A stretch of DNA of 7,233 bases from Thermoplasmatota archaeon (GCA_018334795.1 JAGXLH010000081.1:1-7233), one strand, 5' to 3'; shown: positions 1-5,891, counted from the stretch's first letter. Notes: generated by a model not told the origin, from the letters alone. Translations and numbers: made by a program.

Positions 1-33
1 CTTTTTACTCATTAAGAATTCAGGGTTGACCAT

Positions 34-855
34 ATGGTTAAAAACATTCTTGTTATCGGTCTGACTCAGGAACATGCAGGAAAAACGAGTCTTGCACAAG
101 CACTACTTTCCTATTTTTCAGATCAAGAACAAAAAACATGTGGATTCAAACCATTTTCTGGATATAATTACTGGTATCATTTTGATATGGCTCATCAATC
201 ATTATCTGACGGAAGACTTTATAGCAAAGACATTACCAAACTTAAACAACATTCAACGATCAAAACAACTATTGAACAAGTTAATCCCATTCATAGACTC
301 TGGAATGAACCAGCAATCATGGATAGTCTCACAACAATACCACCCTTCATCATGGATCGATTCAGCATATATCAAAATGAAACACTCAAACATCACCTCC
401 TTGTCAATCAACATCTTATTGAACAATTGCCACAAGAATATCAACAAAAAATCGATGAAAAAAAATACACGGTTCATCCAATCGATTCTATTCAATCAAT
501 GAATGCTATTATTCAATCTCATTACAATCAATCAATCGAATCTTGTTACCGCCGCATTGAACAAAAAGCGGATGTTATCGTGGTTGAAAGTTATGCAGAT
601 AATGCATTATTACCCTGGAAAACTTTGTCACAGTTTGATATTGTCCTTGGAATAAAACCATGGGAAATTCATCGATTTGATCCAGATAAATATGTGAAAG
701 CAGTTCAACTTTCTAAACCCGTTTCAGCATGGGAAACATCAACGAAAAAACTAACTGATCTTCTTAAACCACTTGAAATATATAAGCAAAAACCAGTCGT
801 ATCCACAGAAATCATTGATAATTTAAAAGAAAAAATTCCAGAGATGATATCGTAA
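34..855 (+). CDS. Dethiobiotin synthetase-like P-loop ATPase/GTPase, function unknown
   Basis: A 273-residue soluble protein. A Walker A-like loop (residues 9-19, ending AGKTS) follows a hydrophobic first strand. Residues 37-43 (GFKPFSG) resemble the substrate loop after strand 2 of BioD (GYKPVASG), and residues 181-185 (VIVVE) resemble the BioD strand ending in a catalytic-site Glu. This places it in the BioD/CobQ-like SIMIBI group of P-loop proteins. The middle (about 70-170) is a Gln/His-rich, probably helical region without match to BioD that I can see, so biotin synthesis is not a safe call. The P-loop has one more residue between its first Gly and GKT than BioD. The start ATG at 34 sits just before the first strand; no strong ribosome binding site is visible. 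It converges on hypB with a 22-bp gap, so context gives no functional link. Fold fairly sure, substrate unknown. Confidence 0.7.
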   Translation: MVKNILVIGLTQEHAGKTSLAQALLSYFSDQEQKTCGFKPFSGYNYWYHFDMAHQSLSDGRLYSKDITKLKQHSTIKTTIEQVNPIHRLWNEPAIMDSLTTIPPFIMDRFSIYQNETLKHHLLVNQHLIEQLPQEYQQKIDEKKYTVHPIDSIQSMNAIIQSHYNQSIESCYRRIEQKADVIVVESYADNALLPWKTLSQFDIVLGIKPWEIHRFDPDKYVKAVQLSKPVSAWETSTKKLTDLLKPLEIYKQKPVVSTEIIDNLKEKIPEMIS

Positions 856-877
856 ACGCGTAATCTAAGCAAGCTGG

Positions 878-1600
878 TTAAAGTTTCTTACTTACTTTTA
901 AAATATCTTTAGATAAATTTGTTTCAAGCAATTTCAAAGGATCTCCTATAGCATCTTCAACCTGTGCATCATACGATAAATACCCAAGGTAACTTACATT
1001 AAGTTTAGATACTTTTTTTGAAATGTACTCACTTGAATCACGTGTCATATTCTCAATTACGCCGAGTAAGGGTAACTTTCCTTCGATAAGAATTTTTAAG
1101 AGTTTTTCAACCGCACCAAATGCTACTTTTGAAGGCGTGGTCACTACTAAAAACTCAGTTTGAGGGATGTAACTGATGACATCCAATGTTTCATCACCAA
1201 TTCCAGGGGGTAAATCAAGGATAAGATAATCAAGATCATCCCAACGAGTAATTGCTAATAATTCAAGAATAATATTAGTGACATCATCACCACGAAATGC
1301 ACCAGGTTTATCCTCAGAAAAATACACCAGACTCATAAACTTGATATCATGGATTTCTTGAGGAATAATACCATGTTCTTCATCAGGAAAACCATCAGGA
1401 TTAAATCCTAAAATAAGATGAGATGACGGACCATATAAATCTAAATCTAACAAACCAACCTTTTTACCTTGTTTTGCTAAGCTCAATGCAAGATTGGAAG
1501 CAACCATACTTTTTCCAACGCCTCCTTTACCGCTAGCAACAGCAATTACGCGGTTTACATCTTTTAATCGAGTTTGAATGACACTAGGACGAGGTTCCAT
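878..1600 (-). CDS. hypB: ATPase-type HypB, [NiFe] hydrogenase nickel-insertion factor (Mrp/MinD family)
   Basis: A 240-residue cytoplasmic ATPase. It has a deviant Walker A, GKGGVGKS (24-31), an A' motif DLDLYGPS (52-59) and Walker B LILDLPPG (126-133), which define the Mrp/MinD class. True Mrp/NBP35 proteins carry a CxxC that binds an Fe-S cluster after the ENM motif. Here ENM (183-185) is followed by a charged stretch with no cysteine; the whole protein has none. Together with a position 7 bp behind hypA, this matches the ATPase-type HypB described in Thermococcus kodakarensis, which binds HypA and raises its affinity for nickel. It is unrelated to the bacterial GTPase HypB. Translation is probably coupled: a GGAG site lies in the last codons of hypA. 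Last gene of the nickel cluster. The alternative label is a generic Mrp-like protein, as automated pipelines would probably call it. Confidence 0.85.
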   Translation of the reverse strand: MEPRPSVIQTRLKDVNRVIAVASGKGGVGKSMVASNLALSLAKQGKKVGLLDLDLYGPSSHLILGFNPDGFPDEEHGIIPQEIHDIKFMSLVYFSEDKPGAFRGDDVTNIILELLAITRWDDLDYLILDLPPGIGDETLDVISYIPQTEFLVVTTPSKVAFGAVEKLLKILIEGKLPLLGVIENMTRDSSEYISKKVSKLNVSYLGYLSYDAQVEDAIGDPLKLLETNLSKDILKVSKKL

Positions 1601-1607
1601 CTCTTTC

Positions 1608-2024
1608 TCACTCCTTTATTCCTTTAATGGATGAAACACTTACTCCACGGCCTTTCACTATAAGAAAATCTGGACTACCGCATTTGGGACAACGAGTGTG
1701 AACAAACGCAACTTCAGGAATAAAATGAATGGCTTCAGCTTCATCAGCACTCAACTTATTCTTCATATCCTTAAACTGCCAAGTATGATTACATTGTTTA
1801 CATTGAAGTTCTGTTTCCTCAGTTTCAATGTTTATTTTAACATCTTGAAATTTATCACTATATGTTTCTACAAGTTCATTTAAAGCAAATTTAAAGATAT
1901 CATTTGCAATTTGTTGCAATTCGCCAAGACGGATATTGATCTCGGTTATTTTCTTAAGATTTTCTTTTTCTGCTGCAGCAATAGATGACTTAATCACCGA
2001 TTCTGCTAAAGCCCATTCATGCAT
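1608..2024 (-). CDS. hypA: Nickel metallochaperone HypA
   Basis: A 138-residue protein that takes up Ni(II) and passes it to the [NiFe] hydrogenase large subunit. The mature N-terminus MHEWALAE gives the nickel site (Met1 amine, His2, Glu3). A zinc domain uses C75/C78 and C112/C115. The 33 residues between the two CxxC pairs are far more than the roughly 12 of E. coli HypA and match the extended archaeal form that partners ATPase-type HypB. The C-terminal KGRGV motif (124-128) is typical. A start five codons upstream (2039) is open, but its ATG overlaps the GAGGT ribosome binding site, which sits 8 nt before the 2024 ATG; moreover HypA needs His at position 2, so 2024 is the start. It lies 45 bp after the permease gene and 7 bp before hypB. 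Confidence 0.93.
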   Translation of the reverse strand: MHEWALAESVIKSSIAAAEKENLKKITEINIRLGELQQIANDIFKFALNELVETYSDKFQDVKINIETEETELQCKQCNHTWQFKDMKNKLSADEAEAIHFIPEVAFVHTRCPKCGSPDFLIVKGRGVSVSSIKGIKE

Positions 2025-2031
2025 ACAATCT

Positions 2032-2037
2032 AACCTC
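2032..2037 (-). promoter_or_regulatory. Ribosome binding site that fixes the hypA start
   Basis: Reads GAGGTT on the minus strand, 8 nt upstream of the ATG at 2024. It overlaps the in-frame ATG at 2039 and so argues against that longer start. Confidence 0.7.
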
Positions 2038-2050
2038 ATTTATCATTCTT

Positions 2051-2060
2051 GTTTAAATAT
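2051..2060 (-). promoter_or_regulatory. Possible internal TATA box before hypA
   Basis: On the minus strand this reads ATATTTAAAC, about 30 nt upstream of the hypA ATG, in the only gap of more than 20 bp within the cluster. An archaeal TATA box here would start transcription near 2029 and give a very short leader lacking the GAGGTT site. It could let hypAB be made without the transporter. In DNA this AT-rich it may equally be chance. Confidence 0.22.
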
Positions 2061-2069
2061 TTCCATCCT

Positions 2070-2924
2070 CTATTTATAAGAAGAATCTAATTTTTGTTTT
2101 GATTTTAAAAAGAATCCTTTTTTTCGTTTTGGTGAAACAATTAATGAAACAGCAAAACCAGTTGCTGAAACGATTACAATTGCTGCTCCAATCGGAAAAT
2201 CAGCAATCAATGAAAGATAAAATCCCAATAAGCAACTTAGAATGCCAATGACTGGTGAAATAATCATAATTTTTTTGAAGTCATAAAAAAACTGATAAGC
2301 AGTAGATGTTGGATTTACAATTAAAGCAAAAACAAGAAGACCACCAACTAATTTTAAGGAGAGTGCTACAGCAAAACCAGTGAAAAACAATACTGCGAAA
2401 TAAAACATTTTTGTGTTAATCCCTGCAGATTCAGCAAGTTTCCGATGAAACATCACAGCAACTAATTCCTTATAAAAAACAATCACAAAAACAAGCAATG
2501 CAAAGGAAAGAAGAGATAATAACAAGACATTATCATAATTAACAGAAAACAGGCTTCCCCAGAGAATACTTAATGCCCGACCAGTTGCAGCTTCACCTGG
2601 TTTTAATGATAGAAAAATGAAACCGAGTGCTATCATCACTGAAAATAAAAAACCGATGACCACATTACTTTCAAGTCGCGCTTTTTCAGATAAGGGACCA
2701 AGTACTAGCGCTGTTGCAAAAGCAAATAATACTGCGCTAATCATCGGATCAATAGAAATCAAAATCCCAAATGCAGCACCAGCAAATGCGGCATGAGACA
2801 TACAATATCCAATCGATGAAAGATTCATTCGAACCACAAATGTTCCCATCGTGGAACAAACAAATCCAGCTAGAACTGCTCCAAGAATTGAAGGCAGTAA
2901 AAAAAATAAGGGAAGAGTAGTCAT
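2070..2924 (-). CDS. ABC transporter permease, ABC-3 (ZnuB/MntB-like) family, probable nickel uptake
   Basis: A 284-residue polytopic membrane protein with about eight hydrophobic segments spread from residue 5 to 265 and a basic tail (PKRKKGFFLKSKQK). The early segment GYCMSHAAFAGAAFGIL (39-55) is the family signature, normally written as an S-H-A-x-x-x-G motif. The later part, a long hydrophobic LVGGLLVFALIVNP stretch, is also typical of ABC-3 permeases. These pair as dimers with a cytoplasmic ATPase to bring Zn, Mn or Fe across the membrane. Its start codon overlaps the stop of the ATPase gene (ATGA), indicating coupled translation. The metal cannot be read from the permease; nickel is inferred from divergent nikR and downstream hypA/hypB. 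The usual length is 260-290 residues, so it is intact. Confidence 0.88.
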   Translation of the reverse strand: MTTLPLFFLLPSILGAVLAGFVCSTMGTFVVRMNLSSIGYCMSHAAFAGAAFGILISIDPMISAVLFAFATALVLGPLSEKARLESNVVIGFLFSVMIALGFIFLSLKPGEAATGRALSILWGSLFSVNYDNVLLLSLLSFALLVFVIVFYKELVAVMFHRKLAESAGINTKMFYFAVLFFTGFAVALSLKLVGGLLVFALIVNPTSTAYQFFYDFKKIMIISPVIGILSCLLGFYLSLIADFPIGAAIVIVSATGFAVSLIVSPKRKKGFFLKSKQKLDSSYK

Positions 2925-3688
2925 TGTTTTCCTCCCTTTGGAAATAATGAATGAACTAAATCAGATTGTAACACATTGTCTTTCGTATCATCCATAACAA
3001 TGGATCCTTTATCCATAACGATAAGTCGATTACATCTAGTAGGCAGAAACGTAAGATCATGAGAGACCATTACAATGGTTGTTTTGTATTGATCATGGAC
3101 TCGATTTAACAGTATCTCAATTTGATTTCGTGCCGAAAAATCTAAATTAGAGAATGGTTCATCAAGCAACAGTAAATCTGGTTCTTGTGCAAGAGCTCGA
3201 GCAAGAAGAATCTTTTGAAATTCTCCACCAGAAAGTTTTCCCACAGCGCGATTTGCATAATCAATCATTCCTACTAAGCCCATGCTTTTCCAAACGATAT
3301 CCCAATCTTTTTTGGTAGGGAATCGTAATAAACCAATTTTTCCGCTCCGTCCAGACATTACCACATCTTTACAAAGAAATGGAGCACGTGGTTCGATTTC
3401 AAAATTTTGGATGACGTATCCAGTGTGTTTTCGAATACTATTCTTATGTTTTTTTATTTGTTTTCCAAAGACTTTTCCTTTTCCAGCGGTATACGATAGA
3501 ATTCCATTTATGGTTTCTAGCAGTGTTGTCTTACCTGCACCATTCGGACCAATGATAGAAAGAAAATCATTTTTTTTAACAGTTAGATTAATATCATGAA
3601 TTACCGGTATTTTCTCCCCTTCATAAATGGTATCTACTTGATGAAGGTCTACGATTGCTGGATTTTTTTCCATACCTATCTCTTTCAT
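2921..3688 (-). CDS. ABC transporter ATP-binding protein, ZnuC/MntA-like, probable nickel uptake
   Basis: A 255-residue ATPase with every expected motif: Walker A GPNGAGKT (47-54), Q-loop Gln94, signature LSGGE (152-156), Walker B LLLLDEP (172-178), D-loop and switch His210. It energises the adjacent permease at the cytoplasmic face. Its start ATG overlaps the stop of the FmdE-like gene (ATGA), and its own stop overlaps the permease start in the same way, so the three genes should be translated in tight proportion. Another in-frame ATG lies five codons in (3673), preceded too closely by AGGT to be favoured; the overlap start is kept. The protein belongs to the metal (Zn/Mn/Fe) branch of importer ATPases by context. 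A nickel role is inferred from the locus. Confidence 0.9.
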   Translation of the reverse strand: MKEIGMEKNPAIVDLHQVDTIYEGEKIPVIHDINLTVKKNDFLSIIGPNGAGKTTLLETINGILSYTAGKGKVFGKQIKKHKNSIRKHTGYVIQNFEIEPRAPFLCKDVVMSGRSGKIGLLRFPTKKDWDIVWKSMGLVGMIDYANRAVGKLSGGEFQKILLARALAQEPDLLLLDEPFSNLDFSARNQIEILLNRVHDQYKTTIVMVSHDLTFLPTRCNRLIVMDKGSIVMDDTKDNVLQSDLVHSLFPKGGKQ

Positions 3689-4083
3689 TCTATTAGGAAA
3701 AGATTCGTGTCTTTTCGAGCATACATTTCTTCTGAATATGAAATGATGTTTTCTTTAGTGACATTATCATCAATTTCTTGTTGAACTTGTTTTTGTAAAG
3801 TAATAGTAATTTTTTTACCCGTTTTATTTGAAAATTCTGCTCTTGCTATATTTTCATTTTTCACAGTGATATTTCCTTTTCCAAGAGTGCAACCTGATCC
3901 GAGTTGTATCCCATCGATAATACATGATATCGGTGGTGTTGTTCCGGTTGAAACAGTAACTGTTTTTTCGAATGGATCTGAACCTAGTTTTCCACAAGCT
4001 ATTTTTCCCATTTTATAGCCTATAACCGCGTAAGGACCTAAATGACCATGAAATTGCTCAATTGATTTTAATGTTTCATCCAT
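3685..4083 (-). CDS. Short FmdE-family protein embedded in the metal transporter operon
   Basis: A 132-residue cytoplasmic protein. FHGHLGPYAVIGYKMG (11-26) is the FmdE family N-terminal signature, and the later stretch with Cys54, Asp57 and Cys65 followed by TLGKGN (66-71) is the second family block. The family is named for a gene in formylmethanofuran dehydrogenase operons and its members bind metal, but its biochemical role is poorly known. Here the usual Cys of the FHGHxCPG motif is Gly16, and no C-terminal zinc ribbon is present. A GAGGTG ribosome binding site lies 8 nt before the ATG. The gene sits 16 bp after the binding-protein gene and overlaps the ATPase gene by 4 bp, so it is made together with the transporter. 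A part in nickel handling (chaperone, store or gate) is my inference; nothing here points to methanogenesis. Confidence 0.8.
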   Translation of the reverse strand: MDETLKSIEQFHGHLGPYAVIGYKMGKIACGKLGSDPFEKTVTVSTGTTPPISCIIDGIQLGSGCTLGKGNITVKNENIARAEFSNKTGKKITITLQKQVQQEIDDNVTKENIISYSEEMYARKDTNLFLIE

Positions 4084-4091
4084 TTATTATT

Positions 4092-4097
4092 CACCTC
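4092..4097 (-). promoter_or_regulatory. Ribosome binding site of the FmdE-like gene
   Basis: Reads GAGGTG on the minus strand, 8 nt before the ATG at 4083 and just beyond the stop codon of the binding-protein gene. The same hexamer precedes the binding-protein gene itself. Confidence 0.7.
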
Positions 4098-4099
4098 AG

Positions 4100-5080
4100 T
4101 TATTTTTTCTTATACATCATAAAAAGGACGCCGCAAAGAATAATAGCAATGATTGTTGTTACTCCAAATGCGTTTCGTTGTAACTCAATCGAATCAAGTT
4201 GGCTTTGCATTTCTCGAGTTTTTTCACTGGTGAAATCAAAAGAAGTGATTCCATTAATAAGTTGATCTGTGTTATAGGTAATCATTTCTAAATAGGTATC
4301 TGTATTTGGGATCGCTCCAGGAAAATTTGAAAAAATAATATGGCTTACTCCTGATTCGCTAGCGACTCGGGCTCCGAATTCTGTTCCACTTTGCAGGTTG
4401 TCTACAACTGCTGCTACATCTTTTTGAGATGCTGCATTGATGACATCAAGTTCATCTTGAACGGAAAGACTTTCTGGAGGCGGATAATAGTGGGTAACAT
4501 TAAGGCCGATCCATTCTAGGTAATCTTTTTGCCATTCTATACTCACGATTTTTCTATCAGTTAAACCAAGTGTTTCTATTTTATTTTGTAATTCTTCTGC
4601 TTTTTCATTTATTGCAGTAAGATAGCCATCTGCATTTTCTTGAATTGATAGTTCTTGATTTGGGAGTGCAGTTTTAAGTCCTTCAGTAATTTTTTCAACG
4701 TAAGCGATTGCTCCTGTTGGAATGTTCCATTCTCCTAATCCCATACATTTGATTTCTGTGTAATCTGAGTTTCCGGATTTGTTAAGAAGGCTTTCCAGCC
4801 ATGGTTCCCATCCTAAGGAGATAATGATATCGGCATTCACAATTTTAGAGACGTCACTTGGAGAAGTATCAAAATGAGCAGGGCAAACTCCTGCTGGCAT
4901 AATATAGTCAATACTTGCATTATCAAGGATAATATTGGAGGTAAAATCAGCTAGGGTTGAGTTTGTGCAGACGATTTGTATTGTTTCTTCCTCTGCAATG
5001 GTATGTGGCATTGTGATTGTAAGTGTTAATATTCCAATTAATATGAACGGGATTATTTGTTTTTTGAATTTTTTTCGCAT
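4100..5080 (-). CDS. Membrane-anchored ZnuA-like metal-binding protein, probable nickel ABC importer
   Basis: A 326-residue extracytoplasmic receptor of the cluster A-I (ZnuA/PsaA) family. It has a basic N-terminus, a hydrophobic signal segment (about 9-28), a periplasmic-type domain and a C-terminal membrane anchor (about 305-323) ending MMYKKK, so it is likely tethered to the outer face of the membrane. The first ligand block is kept as GVCPAHFDTSPSD with His69, plus an unusual Cys66. The second-block PHxW motif reads PTGAIAYV, the third-block His is replaced around EWQKD (182-186), and the final Asp region reads FSNFPG (250-255). Most Zn/Mn ligands are therefore missing. The ATG at 5080 is chosen over the GTG at 5089 because that GTG is part of the GAGGTG ribosome binding site. 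First gene of the cluster, divergent from nikR; nickel is inferred from context. Confidence 0.85.
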   Translation of the reverse strand: MRKKFKKQIIPFILIGILTLTITMPHTIAEEETIQIVCTNSTLADFTSNIILDNASIDYIMPAGVCPAHFDTSPSDVSKIVNADIIISLGWEPWLESLLNKSGNSDYTEIKCMGLGEWNIPTGAIAYVEKITEGLKTALPNQELSIQENADGYLTAINEKAEELQNKIETLGLTDRKIVSIEWQKDYLEWIGLNVTHYYPPPESLSVQDELDVINAASQKDVAAVVDNLQSGTEFGARVASESGVSHIIFSNFPGAIPNTDTYLEMITYNTDQLINGITSFDFTSEKTREMQSQLDSIELQRNAFGVTTIIAIILCGVLFMMYKKK

Positions 5081-5086
5081 GGTTTT

Positions 5087-5092
5087 CACCTC
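5087..5092 (-). promoter_or_regulatory. Ribosome binding site that fixes the binding-protein start
   Basis: Reads GAGGTG on the minus strand, 6 nt before the ATG at 5080. Its final GTG is the in-frame upstream start candidate at 5089, so the longer start would destroy its own ribosome binding site. Confidence 0.75.
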
Positions 5093-5202
5093 AGGTATTA
5101 CTTTTTTTAATTTCGTGACACGTGATAGGTATAACTGTTATAAGTTTTGCGGATAACAAAAAAGTTAAAATCGTAGCACGAATATGCATCCTTCGTGTTA
5201 CC
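5093..5202. promoter_or_regulatory. Divergent promoter/operator region between the nickel importer operon and nikR
   Basis: For the leftward operon, ACTTATAACA on the minus strand (5136-5145) is a fair TATA box; transcription would start near 5115, leaving room for the GAGGTG site. For nikR, GTTAAAAT (5164-5171) would start transcription near 5194, giving an almost leaderless mRNA, which fits the lack of any ribosome binding site before the nikR ATG. Repeats: CGTG-A-CACG (5114-5122) over the leftward start; CACGAA-N9-TTCGTG (5177-5197) over the nikR start; ATAAC-T-GTTAT (5131-5141) over the central TATA; and a direct repeat AGGTATWAC at 5093 and 5127. TTCGTG or its complement occurs three times in this gap. 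These are candidate NikR sites; I do not know the motif for this lineage. Confidence 0.5.
5177..5197. promoter_or_regulatory. Candidate operator CACGAA-N9-TTCGTG before nikR
   Basis: Perfect 6-bp arms with a 9-bp spacer that itself holds ATGCAT. It ends 5 bp before the nikR start codon and would cover the transcription start predicted from the TATA-like sequence at 5164. Position suits autoregulation by NikR; identity as a NikR site is unproven. Confidence 0.4.
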
Positions 5203-5613
5203 ATGGACAATATTAAAAGATTTGGAGTCTCCATAGAACCTGATCTTCTCAAAAAATTTGACAAACTCATCGATCAAGAAGGATATGAAAATCGTTCAGA
5301 AGCAATTAGAGATCTCATCCGAAATTCACTGATTTCTACTAAGAGACATGACCCAGAAAGTATTGCTATGGGATCATTAACTATGATCTATGATCATCAT
5401 ACGGGAAATCTAACGAATCGGTTGTTAAAAATTCAACACAATCACACTCAAGAAATCCTTACAACAACCCATATTCATCTTGATCATGACAATTGCTTAG
5501 AAGTACTGATTTTAAAAGGAAAAACAAAAAACATCCAAAAATTAGCTGACAATATTAAATCATTAAAAGGAATAAAACATGGAGAACTAGTGATTACCAC
5601 AAGTTCCTATTAA
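5203..5613 (+). CDS. nikR: Nickel-responsive transcriptional regulator NikR
   Basis: A 136-residue ribbon-helix-helix repressor that binds DNA as a tetramer when nickel fills its C-terminal ACT-like domain. Residues 4-45, with RFGVSIEPDLL as the DNA-contacting strand and helix 1, form the RHH domain. Nickel ligands align with E. coli NikR: His79 (E. coli His76), His90 (His87), His92 (His89) and Cys98 (Cys95) in THIHLDHDNCLE. KGIKHGEL (122-129) is the conserved end. The frame is open upstream to a GTG at 5122, but those 27 residues have no family counterpart and would lie across the promoter, so the ATG at 5203 is used. No ribosome binding site precedes it, suggesting a leaderless or very short leader. 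Divergent from the nickel importer operon, its likely target. Confidence 0.94.
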   Translation: MDNIKRFGVSIEPDLLKKFDKLIDQEGYENRSEAIRDLIRNSLISTKRHDPESIAMGSLTMIYDHHTGNLTNRLLKIQHNHTQEILTTTHIHLDHDNCLEVLILKGKTKNIQKLADNIKSLKGIKHGELVITTSSY

Positions 5614-5629
5614 AAAAATGGAAAAAATT
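5614..5629 (-). terminator. T-rich terminator after the DUF1858 gene
   Basis: On the minus strand, just past the DUF1858 stop, the sequence is two T-runs split by CCA. Archaeal RNA polymerase terminates at such oligo-T tracts without a hairpin. It fills the 14-bp gap between the convergent stops of nikR and the DUF1858 gene. No comparable T-run is seen for nikR on the plus strand. Confidence 0.45.
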
Positions 5630-5837
5630 AGTTTTCTCCGATTGCTTCATTTAAATCTTTGACAAATGCTTTTACATCCGTTCCATGAACGGCAGCGATA
5701 TCTTTTAATGATTCAAAAGAAGCAGCGATGCAACCAATGCATCCCATATTGTATTTTGCAAATACACTGACAGTTTCTGGATATTTATCAATTACTTCTC
5801 GAATGTTCATATCTTCGGTAATTTTTGTTTCTGGCAT
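5628..5837 (-). CDS. DUF1858 family CxxC redox protein (hybrid-cluster-protein-associated type)
   Basis: A 69-residue cytoplasmic protein covering exactly one DUF1858 domain. Typical features are the opening DMNIREVIDKYPE (9-21), VFAKYNMGCIGC (25-36) with the paired Cys33/Cys36, and the closing DVKAFVKDLNEAI helix. Family members include the small 'hybrid cluster protein-associated redox disulfide' proteins and the N-terminal part of ScdA/RIC-type iron-sulfur repair proteins. The CxxC is thought to be redox active or metal binding, but no reaction is established. It stands alone, convergent with nikR, behind its own promoter; neither a hybrid cluster protein nor another partner gene is in the window. 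The start at 5837 fits the domain and is preceded by a weak GTGATG site. Confidence 0.8.
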   Translation of the reverse strand: MPETKITEDMNIREVIDKYPETVSVFAKYNMGCIGCIAASFESLKDIAAVHGTDVKAFVKDLNEAIGEN

Positions 5838-5883
5838 AATTCATCACTCAAACGTTAACAATTGTGATACAGGGAAAAGTGAT

Positions 5884-5891
5884 ATTTAATA
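5884..5891 (-). promoter_or_regulatory. Probable TATA box of the DUF1858 gene
   Basis: Reads ATTAAATA on the minus strand, about 47-54 nt upstream of the start codon. Transcription would begin near 5862 and leave a leader of about 25 nt containing the weak GTGATG ribosome binding site. The rest of the gap to the MarR operators (roughly 5892-6013) holds nothing I can identify beyond AT-rich runs. Confidence 0.45.

Noticed and set aside
3..29. Open frame ending in TGA at 27-29 that could be the 3' end of a gene upstream of the window
   Set aside because: Only eight codons are visible and give no recognisable family; position just before the first gene is suggestive but not enough to call.
253..495. 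Reading frames antisense or out of frame within the first gene
   Set aside because: They lie wholly inside a gene with clear P-loop motifs and show no family features of their own.
878..1600. Fe-S cluster carrier Mrp/NBP35 as the identity of the ATPase gene
   Set aside because: The CxxC needed for Fe-S binding is absent and the gene is coupled to hypA.
3282..3784. Plus-strand reading frames opposite the ATPase and FmdE-like genes
   Set aside because: Shadows of two genes with full, correctly ordered family motifs on the minus strand.
5122..5202. 27-codon N-terminal extension of nikR from a GTG
   Set aside because: It has no counterpart in NikR, runs through the promoter and inverted repeats, and has no ribosome binding site; the family N-terminus starts at 5203.
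5843..5868. ATCAC-N16-GTGAT dyad between the DUF1858 start and its TATA box, with the same spacer length as the E. coli NikR site
   Set aside because: Five-base arms are easily found by chance, one arm is part of the probable ribosome binding site, and the sequence does not match the repeats at nikR.
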